Shown here one piece after another: positions 55,829 through 64,000 of a DNA stretch of 64,000 nucleotides (the first letter of the stretch is position 1; every line of letters begins with the position of its first letter). Made by a program: the position numbers and the translations under genes. The DNA comes from Vibrio japonicus (GTDB lineage: Bacteria; Pseudomonadota; Gammaproteobacteria; Enterobacterales; Vibrionaceae), in contig NZ_CP102096.1 of the NCBI RefSeq assembly GCF_024582835.1, forward strand, positions 2,356,001 through 2,420,000, read 5' to 3'. Below the pieces are notes generated by a model. That model ran no database searches and had not been told where the DNA came from. It saw only the letters and a list, made by a program, of their open reading frames with translations.

Positions 55829-56227
55829 CATCCAATTATCCGAGCATTTAACTTTAAAAAGCCGTAAACCACACATTTATAATCAGATGGTTTATTCCAG
55901 ATCAGCAAGTCGAAGGTCTATTGGTTTGCGCTGCTACTACCTGAGTCTAAAGCTCTATATTATTAAGCAACAAGGCGCACTACCCTCGCAGTTAAAGTTA
56001 GCAATAAAACTTTAGTTTAGACACAAAATTAGTACATTCTGTGAGCAAGTTAGCCTTTAAAAAAATCCCTTTCTCATTCTTACATTTCCTACCTGATTTA
56101 CCACTCTCTTTTAGCTCCAGTGTCATCTACGCTTCATCGATCTGTCACTGTTTTCTCACCTTAATGACCCGTGTTTGCAATATCCGATTTTTAATCTCTT
56201 AAGGGTTATTGTTCTAGCGAGGTGTAT
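55829..56227. other. Gene-free interval upstream of olsF
   Basis: About 400 bases after the ispB terminator. No gene. The last 110 bases hold the tandem Pho-box array and the olsF promoter region; the rest is AT-rich with nothing else recognised. Confidence 0.6.
56120..56159 (+). promoter_or_regulatory. Two tandem Pho boxes
   Basis: Four PhoB half-sites, 7 bases each and exactly 4 bases apart: GTGTCAT-ctac-GCTTCAT-cgat-CTGTCAC-tgtt-TTCTCAC. Consensus half-site is CTGTCAT with 11-bp periodicity, so the spacing is perfect and CTGTCAC and GTGTCAT are near-perfect. It lies about 70 bases before the olsF start, suggesting induction by phosphate starvation. Confidence 0.78.
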
Positions 56228-57988
56228 ATGGAAGTTTCTAGCCCGTTTCGTTTACCAAGAAAAACCCCCTTTGGTTTAGGTGAAAACATTGCAGAATGGG
56301 CCACAGGCCTGAGTAAATTAGATAAGTTCTATGCCCAACGTCCGGCTTATTGCGACACGAAAGCGTTCCTTAGATTTACGCTGGAGATCTTAGGGATCGA
56401 ATACCAAGTAGTTAAAGGATCGATGGCTCATATCCCTACTTCTGGAGCAACCGTAATCGTTGCTAATCATCCTTTAGGTTGCGTAGAAGGCGTTATCCTT
56501 GCTGAGCTGCTGTTGCAGCTGAGAAATGATGTACAGATCCTTGCCAATCAATATCTAAAAACAGTCCCCGAACTTGATGAACTCTTTATCGGTGTGGATG
56601 TATTTGAAGGAAAAAATGCGCACAAAGCAAATCTCAAAGCACTCCGCCAAGCACACCAGCACCTGGAAAACGGCGGGTTACTGCTCTTGTTCCCTGCAGG
56701 CGAAGTTTCTCAACTGGTAGATAGAAAAGAGCAAAGGCTGGAAGATAGAGAGTGGAGTCGCTCTGTCAGTAGTTTGATCAAGAAGTCGCGAGCAACCACT
56801 GTTCCTGTCTTTATTGATGGGCAAAATTCCAGACGCTTCTATATGGCAGGGAAAGTTCATCCATTGCTACGAACGCTTATGTTAGGACGAGAACTGCTTA
56901 ATAAATCCAAAGAGAATATTAATCTTTCAATAGGCTCCTCCATTAAGTTTAAAGAGATCCATGGCCTAAATGATAACCAAATCGTTAATTACCTTCGTCT
57001 CAATACCTATCTGCTGCAAAACAAAACCTTAGCAAGCCCAGATATTTCATCTAGCATCGATCAACAATTACCGATAGCCGATCCTCTACCACTCGACGAT
57101 CTACTTGCAGATCTAGACGCATTACCTGAGGATCATCATATGCTATCCAGTGGTGAGTTTGATGTGTACTGCACAAGCTCTGAACATATTCCATCGCTAC
57201 TGCACGAAATAGGCAGGTTAAGAGAGAAAAACTTCCGGAGCGTCGGTGAAGGTACAGGACTCGCGCTCGATATCGATGAGTTCGACCGACACTATCTCCA
57301 CCTATTTATTTGGGACAAAGAGAATCTCTGTTTAGTGGGCGCATACCGACTTGGACTTATCGATGATCTTCTAAACACTAAAGGCCTGAGTGGTTTGTAT
57401 TCGCGAACCTTGTTTCATTACGAGCAGCCATTTCTGAAAAGTATGGGTAAATCTATAGAGATGGGACGCTCGGTCATTGATGAACCGTACCAAAAAAGTA
57501 TGGGGGCGCTTCTGTTATTGTGGAAAGGGATAGCAACCTACATCCAACGCAATCCTGAATACACGCATTTGTTTGGCCCGGTGAGCATTAGCAACGACTA
57601 CAGCGATCAAGCTAGGCAACTCCTCGCAGAAACCATGACGCTGCACCACTATGATGCCGAAAAAGCGGAATACGTCACACCCACTAACCCACTACCCAAT
57701 CAGCACCAAGGATGGAACACCAGTATGCTTACGGCACTGGGAGACATCCAATTACTCTCACGTGTTATTGCTCGTATTGATGAAGGTAAAGGCGTGCCCG
57801 TTCTACTTAGACAATATTTGGCACTGAATGGGAAGTTAGTTTCTTTTAATGTAGACCCTGATTTTAACAATGCTCTCGATGGTTTGATCATGGTTGATTT
57901 AAAGCAAGTTCCAGTGAAAACACTCGCTCGCTATATGGGGTCCGAACACGCCCAGCAGTACTTGGAATATCATCAGACTGGCAATTAA
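56228..57988 (+). CDS. olsF: Bifunctional ornithine-lipid synthase OlsF-like acyltransferase
   Basis: 586 aa with two acyltransferase halves. The N-terminal part is a PlsC-like lysophospholipid acyltransferase (VANHPLGCVEGV as the HX4D-type motif, LLLFPAGEVSQL as the later motif). The C-terminal half is a GNAT-like N-acyltransferase as in OlsB (GRSVIDEPYQKSMGALLLLW). OlsF proteins make ornithine lipids, phosphate-free membrane lipids used under phosphate limitation; the V. cholerae homologue (VC0489, once called haemolysin) flanks VSP-II. The Pho boxes upstream fit. The ATG at 56228 is chosen over a GTG two codons earlier. Confidence 0.85.
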   Translation: MEVSSPFRLPRKTPFGLGENIAEWATGLSKLDKFYAQRPAYCDTKAFLRFTLEILGIEYQVVKGSMAHIPTSGATVIVANHPLGCVEGVILAELLLQLRNDVQILANQYLKTVPELDELFIGVDVFEGKNAHKANLKALRQAHQHLENGGLLLLFPAGEVSQLVDRKEQRLEDREWSRSVSSLIKKSRATTVPVFIDGQNSRRFYMAGKVHPLLRTLMLGRELLNKSKENINLSIGSSIKFKEIHGLNDNQIVNYLRLNTYLLQNKTLASPDISSSIDQQLPIADPLPLDDLLADLDALPEDHHMLSSGEFDVYCTSSEHIPSLLHEIGRLREKNFRSVGEGTGLALDIDEFDRHYLHLFIWDKENLCLVGAYRLGLIDDLLNTKGLSGLYSRTLFHYEQPFLKSMGKSIEMGRSVIDEPYQKSMGALLLLWKGIATYIQRNPEYTHLFGPVSISNDYSDQARQLLAETMTLHHYDAEKAEYVTPTNPLPNQHQGWNTSMLTALGDIQLLSRVIARIDEGKGVPVLLRQYLALNGKLVSFNVDPDFNNALDGLIMVDLKQVPVKTLARYMGSEHAQQYLEYHQTGN

Positions 57989-58000
57989 TCCGTCACGTCC

Positions 58001-58030
58001 AAAGTGCCACGTGACTCGCGCGGCACTTTT
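58001..58030 (+). terminator. Terminator of olsF
   Basis: Stem AAAGTGCC / GGCACTTT with a 13-base loop that itself can pair, followed by T, 13 bases after the olsF stop. Confidence 0.68.
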
Positions 58031-58246
58031 GGCATTAATATGATCCTCTTAGAATTGTGATTACATTGCTCATATCGTATGTAGTGATTCATAAAGTCAG
58101 TGCATTTATCTAAACTATAATTCTTTTGTAGATAAATCATTCAAAACTTCCCCAACAACTTACCGACAAAATACATTGACGAAAAAATCTTCTAACTAAA
58201 AGCTAGGCAAGATGATAATCAAAACAACAAGGAAGTAAGTTAAGTC

Positions 58247-59326
58247 ATGCTGCTATCGAACAAACCTCTTCGCTCAGCACTAACAGGAGCGATCACACTC
58301 TCTTTGGCTTTATTCTCTGCAACCGCACTGGCGGCTGAAAAAGTCTATCGATTAAAGCTTGCCGAAACGTGGGGACCAAATACACCTATTCTCGGTGAAG
58401 CGACGAAAAATATGGCTAAGCTGGCCGAAGAAATGTCAAATGGTCGCCTACAGATTCGCGTCGACTCGGCCAACAAGCACAAAGCGCCACTTGGTATATT
58501 CGACATGGTTAAATCAGGTCAGTACGACCTTGGCCATTCCAGTTCATACTATTGGAAAGGTAAAGTACCGAACACGTTATACTTCTCCTCAATGCCATTT
58601 GGCATGATGTCAACGGAACAATACGCGTGGTTCTACCGTGGCGGTGGTATGGAGCTGATGGAGAAAGTCTACGGCCCACACAACTTGCTTTCATTCCCAG
58701 GCGGCAACTCAGATATTCAGATGGGGGGCTGGTTTAAGAAAGAGATCAATTCGCTTGATGACCTGCAAGGTTTGAAAATCCGAATTCCTGGTTTCGCTGG
58801 TGAAGTCATGGCACGCGTTGGGGCTGCGCCAACCAATATCGCTCCGGGTGAGCTATACACCTCGCTCGAACGAGGCACGATAGACGCTCTAGAATGGGTG
58901 GGGCCAGCCTTTGATCTGCGAATGGGTTTTCAAAAAATTGCACCTTACTACTACACTGCGTGGCACGAGCCAGGATCGGAAACTCAGTTCCTAGTGAATA
59001 AGAAGAAGTGGGACGAATTACCTAAAGACTTACAGAGCATTCTGGAAACCGCTTTCCGTGTGACGGCATTTGATATGTACACCCAATCCATCGACGCCAA
59101 TGCCAACAGCTGGGAAACAATGAGTACAGAATACCCAGAGATCAAAGTGAGAGACTTCCCGCCAGAAGTACTCAAAGCAATGAGAGATGCTACTGACAGC
59201 TTACTGGAAGAAGAAGCAGCGAAAGATCCCCTTGCAAAAGAAATCATCGAGTCACAAAAACGCTACTTAGCCAAGGTCAGGGCCTGGACTGATATTTCTT
59301 CTAAAGCCTATTTAAACGCCAACTAA
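58247..59326 (+). CDS. TRAP transporter solute-binding protein (DctP/TakP-like)
   Basis: 359 aa periplasmic binding protein with signal peptide (LALFSATALAAEK). The TRAP SBP core is clear: YRLKLAETWGPNTPILGEA, LKIRIPGFAGEVMARVGAAP with the carboxylate-binding Arg, and YTSLERGTIDALEWVGPAFD. That pattern fits binders of alpha-keto acids. The small and large permease genes (dctQ, dctM) are not in the window, so it works with a permease encoded elsewhere. A terminator follows. Confidence 0.85.
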   Translation: MLLSNKPLRSALTGAITLSLALFSATALAAEKVYRLKLAETWGPNTPILGEATKNMAKLAEEMSNGRLQIRVDSANKHKAPLGIFDMVKSGQYDLGHSSSYYWKGKVPNTLYFSSMPFGMMSTEQYAWFYRGGGMELMEKVYGPHNLLSFPGGNSDIQMGGWFKKEINSLDDLQGLKIRIPGFAGEVMARVGAAPTNIAPGELYTSLERGTIDALEWVGPAFDLRMGFQKIAPYYYTAWHEPGSETQFLVNKKKWDELPKDLQSILETAFRVTAFDMYTQSIDANANSWETMSTEYPEIKVRDFPPEVLKAMRDATDSLLEEEAAKDPLAKEIIESQKRYLAKVRAWTDISSKAYLNAN

Positions 59327-59338
59327 TCACATCAATCA

Positions 59339-59361
59339 GGGCAGTTTATCTGCCCTTTCTT
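59339..59361 (+). terminator. Terminator after the TRAP binding protein gene
   Basis: Stem GGGCAG / CTGCCC with a TTTAT loop followed by TTTCTTGTTT. Confidence 0.78.
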
Positions 59362-59455
59362 GTTTCTCACGTTCGCATAAAGTATGTCATTTTATTTCAC
59401 AAAAGCGTCGAATGAGATCTAAGTCACCAAATACACAGACGTGTCTAGATTTAAC

Positions 59456-59475
59456 AATGAGATAAAGATCACATC
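59456..59475. promoter_or_regulatory. CRP-like site 1 upstream of mtlA
   Basis: AATGAGATAAAGATCACATC fits the TGTGA-N6-TCACA consensus with one change in the left half and an exact right half. Confidence 0.6.
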
Positions 59476-59508
59476 TACACATTCCATGAACCAATATAAA
59501 AATGAAAT

Positions 59509-59524
59509 GGTGATCAAAGTCACT
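59509..59524. promoter_or_regulatory. CRP-like site 2 upstream of mtlA
   Basis: GGTGATCAAAGTCACT, eight of ten consensus positions for CRP, 53 bases after site 1, so on about the same face of the helix. Confidence 0.5.
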
Positions 59525-59805
59525 CAAAGATCGTTTTTTGATTTTATTAAATTGATACATTGATCATTTAAAAGTTATTGACATTTATGCAACTTTAAAT
59601 TTGTCATTAAATTACACATCAATTAATTGACAGAGTTCACGCAAAAAGTGTTTGGAGGGATATATTTATAGGGTGCAGATCACGAAAAACCCGTTGTCAG
59701 TTCCATCATAAAAATGTGTGATAAATTGATTGGGTACTAAGCAATCAGGCGGTTTTGGCGAACCGTACTACAACATATCAACAGAACATCGAACGGGGAA
59801 CTCGT

Positions 59806-61758
59806 ATGATATCACCAGACGCAAAGATCAAGATACAAAATTTTGGTCGCTTCCTGTCAAACATGGTAATGCCTAATATCGGTGCATTCATCGCATGGGG
59901 TTTTATCACTGCTCTATTTATTCCAACCGGTTGGTTGCCAAATGAAACACTGGCAGCAATGGTTGGTCCAATGATTACCTACCTATTACCACTACTGATC
60001 GGTTACACCGGTGGTAAGCTAGTCGGCGGAGATCGCGGCGCAGTCGTAGGTGCTATTACAACAATGGGTGTGATTGTCGGTACCGACATCCCAATGTTTA
60101 TGGGCGCAATGATTGTCGGCCCAATGGGTGGCTGGGCAATCAAGAAATTCGATAACTACATCGACGGCAAAGTGAAAAGTGGCTTCGAGATGTTGGTGAA
60201 CAACTTCTCGGCAGGCATCATCGGCATGGCATGTGCCATTATCGCTTTCTTCCTCATTGGCCCGTTTGTCAAGGTGCTATCAGGTGGCTTGGCGGCAGGC
60301 GTAAACTTCCTGGTCGCAGCTCACCTTTTACCTTTAACTTCTATATTTGTTGAACCAGCAAAAATCCTGTTCCTGAACAATGCGATTAACCATGGTATTT
60401 TCTCACCGCTTGGTATCCAGCAAGCTGCGGACACGGGTAAATCGATTTTCTTCCTAATTGAAGCAAACCCGGGTCCTGGCCTAGGCATATTGCTAGCATA
60501 TATTGTGTTTGGTAAAGGGACGGCCCGTCAAACCGCAGGTGGTGCTTCAATCATCCATTTCTTCGGTGGTATCCACGAGATTTACTTCCCGTATATATTG
60601 ATGAACCCTCGTCTTATCCTTGCTGCAATCGCGGGCGGTATGACAGGTGTATTTGTATTAACTCTATTCAACGCGGGGATCGTTTCTCCAGCTTCACCAG
60701 GCTCAATCTTTGCTGTATTGCTCATGACACCTAAGAGTGCCATGGTTGGGGTTTTAGCTTCAATCGCTTCAGCGGCGGCTGTGTCCTTCACCGTGGCATC
60801 ACTGCTACTAAAAACACAAGCTTCAACTGAAGAAGACGGTGATGGCTCAGCTTTAGAGAAAGCAACATCGCAAATGAAAGACATGAAATCGACGTCAAAA
60901 AGCAATGCAGCAGCGAGCACTCAAGCAAAAGGTGACTTAAACCTAGCGACAGTGCAAACCATTATTGTTGCGTGTGACGCAGGCATGGGCTCTAGCGCAA
61001 TGGGCGCAAGCTTACTACGTAAAAAAGTGCAGGAAGCGGGCCTGAATATCAACGTGACTAACTTAGCGATCAACAGCTTACCGGAAAACGTTGACATCGT
61101 CATCACTCATAAAGACCTGACAGACCGTGCACGCAAACATGCACCAAACGCACACCACATGTCACTGACTAACTTCCTAGACGGTGAAATGTATAACCAA
61201 CTGGCGACCCGATTACTTGCTGCACAAAAACAAAATGCGGCAAACGATGATCGCATGGTGAAAGTATCTATTGTTGCTGCAAACGATGACAGCTTTGAAG
61301 TTCAAGCTTCTCCTGTCTTCCAAATTCAACATGAAAACATCCACCTAGACTTACCCACTACCACTAAAGAAGAGGCCATTCGCTTTGCTGGTAACAAGCT
61401 AGTCGAGATGGGCTATGTCGAGCCTGAATACGTAGACGCCATGTTTGAGCGAGAAAAAATGGTGCCAACTTACCTAGGTGAATCTATCGCTGTTCCTCAC
61501 GGTACTGTGGAAGCAAAAGACAAAGTGAAAAAGACGGGTATCGTGATCTGCCAATACCCACAAGGGATCCAATTTACTGACGACAAAGATGATATTGCCA
61601 AACTAGTGATTGGTATCGCAGCCAAAAACGATGAGCATATCCAAGTTATCACGACCATTACTAATGCTCTAGACGATCCAGAAGCGATTGACATGCTTAC
61701 CACGACCAAGGATATAGAAGAAGTTCTCAATATCCTTGGCCGAGAACAAGCCGCTTAA
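59806..61758 (+). CDS. mtlA: PTS mannitol transporter EIICBA
   Basis: Takes up mannitol and phosphorylates it to mannitol-1-phosphate at the inner membrane. EIIC membrane domain (about 1-340, with GGIHEIYFPY), EIIB with the phospho-Cys in IIVACDAGMGSSAMG, and EIIA with the phospho-His in LGESIAVPHGTVE. The ATG at 59806 has GGGGA upstream and gives MISPDAKIKIQ and 650 aa; the frame is open further upstream. First gene of mtlADR. Confidence 0.96.
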   Translation: MISPDAKIKIQNFGRFLSNMVMPNIGAFIAWGFITALFIPTGWLPNETLAAMVGPMITYLLPLLIGYTGGKLVGGDRGAVVGAITTMGVIVGTDIPMFMGAMIVGPMGGWAIKKFDNYIDGKVKSGFEMLVNNFSAGIIGMACAIIAFFLIGPFVKVLSGGLAAGVNFLVAAHLLPLTSIFVEPAKILFLNNAINHGIFSPLGIQQAADTGKSIFFLIEANPGPGLGILLAYIVFGKGTARQTAGGASIIHFFGGIHEIYFPYILMNPRLILAAIAGGMTGVFVLTLFNAGIVSPASPGSIFAVLLMTPKSAMVGVLASIASAAAVSFTVASLLLKTQASTEEDGDGSALEKATSQMKDMKSTSKSNAAASTQAKGDLNLATVQTIIVACDAGMGSSAMGASLLRKKVQEAGLNINVTNLAINSLPENVDIVITHKDLTDRARKHAPNAHHMSLTNFLDGEMYNQLATRLLAAQKQNAANDDRMVKVSIVAANDDSFEVQASPVFQIQHENIHLDLPTTTKEEAIRFAGNKLVEMGYVEPEYVDAMFEREKMVPTYLGESIAVPHGTVEAKDKVKKTGIVICQYPQGIQFTDDKDDIAKLVIGIAAKNDEHIQVITTITNALDDPEAIDMLTTTKDIEEVLNILGREQAA

Positions 61759-61774
61759 TCCGCATCTGAACCCC

Positions 61775-61831
61775 TTTTGCTCCTGAGCAAAACTGAGGTC
61801 AGCTGCCTCCCCCATATAGCAGTTGACCTCA
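61775..61831 (+). other. Two adjacent hairpins between mtlA and mtlD
   Basis: First, TTTTGCTC / GAGCAAAA with a 2-base loop; second, TGAGGTCAGCTGC / GCAGTTGACCTCA with one mismatch. Neither is followed by a T-run, so they may stabilise the mtlA message or set the mtlA:mtlD ratio instead of terminating. Confidence 0.55.
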
Positions 61832-61869
61832 CTCTAAAATCGTTAGCACATTACATTGGTAGGTAAATT

Positions 61870-63018
61870 ATGAAAAACGCAGTTCATTTTGGCGCAGGTA
61901 ATATCGGTCGAGGCTTTATTGGTAAATTGTTGGCAGATGCAGACATAGAAGTCACGTTCGCAGATGTTGATGCACCTTTAGTTGACCAACTTAGTCATAA
62001 ACAAGAATACAAAGTTAAAGTCGTGGGGACTGAGTGTAAAATCGATACCGTCAGTCATGTGACAGCAGTAAACTCCGCCAGTGATGACGTCATTGAGCGC
62101 ATGGTACACACAGATCTTGTCACAACAGCAGTAGGTCCAAACGTACTGGATATTATCGCTAAGACCATCGCAACTGGTATCGCGAAACGCTTTGAAGCAG
62201 GCAATGAAGCGCCGCTGAATATCATCGCGTGTGAAAATATGGTTCGCGGTACGACCCATCTAAAAGGCGAAGTTTACAAACACTTAGACAAGTCGCTGCA
62301 CGCAAAAGCAGACGAGCTAATCGGTTTTGTCGATTCTGCAGTTGACCGTATCGTTCCACCAGCGGAAGCTGCCAATGATGATCCACTTGAAGTGACTGTA
62401 GAGAGCTTTAGCGAATGGATTGTTGACGAACAACAGTTTAAAGGTGACGTGCCACACATTGAAGGAATGGAAACCACCAACAATCTGATGGCATTTGTTG
62501 AGCGAAAACTGTTTACGCTCAATACGGGCCACTGCATCACTGCTTATCTTGGCTGCCTGAAAGGGCATAAAACGATTCGTGAAGCGATCGAAGATCCTGA
62601 AATCCACGCGGATGTAAAACAGGCAATGTCAGAAAGCGGAGAAGTGCTGATTCGCCGTTACAATTTTGACCGCGAGATGCACAATGCGTACATCGATAAA
62701 ATTCTTGGCCGCTTCGCGAACCCGTATCTGGTAGATGAAGTCGACCGAGTTGGTCGTCAGCCACTCAGAAAATTAGGGGCAAACGATAGATTGGTCAAAC
62801 CTTTGCTAGGTACAATCGAGTATGGCACTGAAAACCAAGTACTTTTAAAAGGCATCGCCGCAGCTTTGAAGTATACTAACCGCGATGATCCACAAGCAGT
62901 TGAACTACAAACATCGCTAAAAGAACATGGTGTGCGCCAAACTGTAGCCCACTACACTGGCCTAGCGATAGACAGTGAAGAAGTCGCAAAGATTGAAGCA
63001 ATCTACGTGTCTCTGTAA
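61870..63018 (+). CDS. mtlD: Mannitol-1-phosphate 5-dehydrogenase
   Basis: Oxidises mannitol-1-phosphate to fructose-6-phosphate with NAD+. N-terminal Rossmann motif [13 protein letters not shown] and the polyol dehydrogenase catalytic stretch [16 protein letters not shown]. 382 aa, normal. A hairpin with a T-run follows. Confidence 0.97.
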   Translation: MKNAVHFGAGNIGRGFIGKLLADADIEVTFADVDAPLVDQLSHKQEYKVKVVGTECKIDTVSHVTAVNSASDDVIERMVHTDLVTTAVGPNVLDIIAKTIATGIAKRFEAGNEAPLNIIACENMVRGTTHLKGEVYKHLDKSLHAKADELIGFVDSAVDRIVPPAEAANDDPLEVTVESFSEWIVDEQQFKGDVPHIEGMETTNNLMAFVERKLFTLNTGHCITAYLGCLKGHKTIREAIEDPEIHADVKQAMSESGEVLIRRYNFDREMHNAYIDKILGRFANPYLVDEVDRVGRQPLRKLGANDRLVKPLLGTIEYGTENQVLLKGIAAALKYTNRDDPQAVELQTSLKEHGVRQTVAHYTGLAIDSEEVAKIEAIYVSL

Positions 63019-63027
63019 CAATAACTC

Positions 63028-63054
63028 AAGGGGAGCAGTGTCTCCCCTTTTAAA
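63028..63054 (+). terminator. Hairpin after mtlD
   Basis: Stem AAGGGGAG / CTCCCCTT with a 6-base loop then TTAAAT. A partial terminator between mtlD and mtlR would lower repressor synthesis. Confidence 0.68.
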
Positions 63055-63078
63055 TAAACAAAAACGACTAACTGGTAT

Positions 63079-63609
63079 ATGGTAGACAGACTTAACGAAA
63101 CTGAAATAATAGAAACATTAAACGATGCACCATCGGTTCGCGGGTTCTTTATTGCCGCCGTGGATATCTTTAATAATTCTATCGATGCACTAATACAGAG
63201 AATCTTTCGAAAAGATAACTTTGCCGTGCAATCAGTCGTCGGGCCTTTACTCCAAGATTCTGGTCCGTTGGGCGACTTGTCTGTACGGTTAAAGTTGTTG
63301 TACGGTTTAGGGGTATTACCGGACGATGTCTATCACGACATCGAAGACATCATAAAAATCAAGAATGCGTTGAACAGTGATGCTTCGGATTACGAGTTCA
63401 CCGACCCTAATATTCTCGACCCAATAACCAAACTCAATTTAGTGCAAAATCTAGGGATGGTTCAGTTTCAAGTGTCTGAGCCTGACGACGATATCGACCT
63501 TGAGTTTTATCAATTGCAACTGAAACGTCAGCAGCAAGTTATCAAATCCGGGCTTTCTTTAGCCATTGTAGAGATATGCAATGAGCTAAATAAGGAAAGT
63601 CCGTTTTAA
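63079..63609 (+). CDS. mtlR: Mannitol operon repressor MtlR
   Basis: 176 aa MtlR-family protein: LNDAPSVRGFFIAAVDIFNNSIDALIQ and the SGPLGDLSVRLKLLYGLG stretch are characteristic. Represses mtlAD in E. coli and V. cholerae by an indirect mechanism, as it has no clear DNA-binding motif. Third gene of the mannitol cluster. Confidence 0.93.
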   Translation: MVDRLNETEIIETLNDAPSVRGFFIAAVDIFNNSIDALIQRIFRKDNFAVQSVVGPLLQDSGPLGDLSVRLKLLYGLGVLPDDVYHDIEDIIKIKNALNSDASDYEFTDPNILDPITKLNLVQNLGMVQFQVSEPDDDIDLEFYQLQLKRQQQVIKSGLSLAIVEICNELNKESPF

Positions 63610-63784
63610 TCATTCTCATACCGATTCTAGAATCATCACAAGAAACCGTTTCAGCGTCATTGCATGTACTGCGAACCTTAGATTCCAAAAAATTAGCCAA
63701 CACAATCCGCATATACCTCACCAGATATGAGTTTCCGAACTCGTAAAATGTTTCGTGACCGATACATTGCATCAAGATCAATAA

Positions 63785-63813
63785 AGGCGGCGAGTTATTA
63801 CACTCACCGCCTC
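63785..63813. terminator. Terminator between mtlR and glmS
   Basis: Stem AGGCGG..AGT / ACT..CCGCCT with A-rich left and T-rich right flanks between the converging genes; usable from both sides. Confidence 0.7.
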
Positions 63814-63866
63814 TTTATTATGTTTACGCTACGTAAGGTAAATGGTTAGCTTCGCTTTACAGCCGA

Positions 63867-64000
<134 letters not shown>

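Larger units (their letters stand above)
59362..59805. other. Long mtlA leader and control region
   Basis: 440 bases without a gene. Contains two CRP-like palindromes (59456-59475 and 59509-59524), a very AT-rich stretch (59530-59640) and the 5' untranslated region of mtlA. In V. cholerae the mtlA 5' UTR is overlapped by the antisense RNA MtlS; whether it exists here cannot be told by eye. Confidence 0.55.

Overview
The window reads as chromosome 1 of a Vibrio (Gammaproteobacteria, Vibrionaceae). This rests on the Vibrio-like order rpoS-nlpD-pcm-surE-truD-ispF-ispD-ftsB, rpsU-yqeY-dnaG-rpoD, lptD-surA-pdxA-rsmA-apaG-apaH, the mtlA-mtlD-mtlR block beside glmS, and a bifunctional OlsF. The species cannot be fixed from sequence alone. 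Both edges cut genes: pilD lacks its 5' end and glmS shows only its last codons.

Layout. 1-24.06 kb is core chromosome: pilus maturation and coenzyme A synthesis, the rpsP-rimM-trmD-rplS ribosome operon, ffh, the rpoS operon, cell-wall and isoprenoid genes, folate genes, and the macromolecular-synthesis operon ending in rpoD and a tRNA-Ile(CAU) gene. 24.02-39.65 kb is a 15.6-kb integrative mobilizable element inserted in that tRNA, bounded by 46-bp direct repeats. 39.99-41.72 kb is a hipBA toxin-antitoxin pair. 42-64 kb is core again: YceI, DjlA, outer-membrane biogenesis and the lptD operon, dihydrofolate reductase, a split ThrE-type exporter, obg/rpmA/rplU, ispB, olsF, a TRAP binding protein and the mannitol operon.

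The mobile element has a backbone and two cargo slots. The backbone is a tyrosine integrase, a small HTH protein, a mobilization block very like plasmid RP4 (TraK, an RP4-type oriT, TraJ, a TraI relaxase), and only three mating-pair genes, trbJ-trbK-trbL. It has no coupling protein and no T4SS ATPase, so it must use a helper. Retaining VirB5-, exclusion- and VirB6-like parts suggests that it retunes or protects the helper's channel. Cargo slot 1 (25.3-28.7 kb, minus strand) carries a PD-(D/E)XK-like nuclease, a PRTase-CE-like phosphoribosyltransferase, a NADAR protein and a tail-anchored protein: the best candidate here for an undescribed conflict or anti-phage system. Cargo slot 2 (36.0-39.1 kb) carries an AAA+ ATPase operon with three tiny partners, an integron attC-like site and a RES-domain toxin.

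The two slots share recognisable leader sequence. Slot 1 is bracketed by perfect 17-bp inverted repeats, each belonging to a pair of arms 56 bp apart. These repeats look like part of the machinery or scars of cargo exchange. The statements on cargo function are inference from motifs and context.
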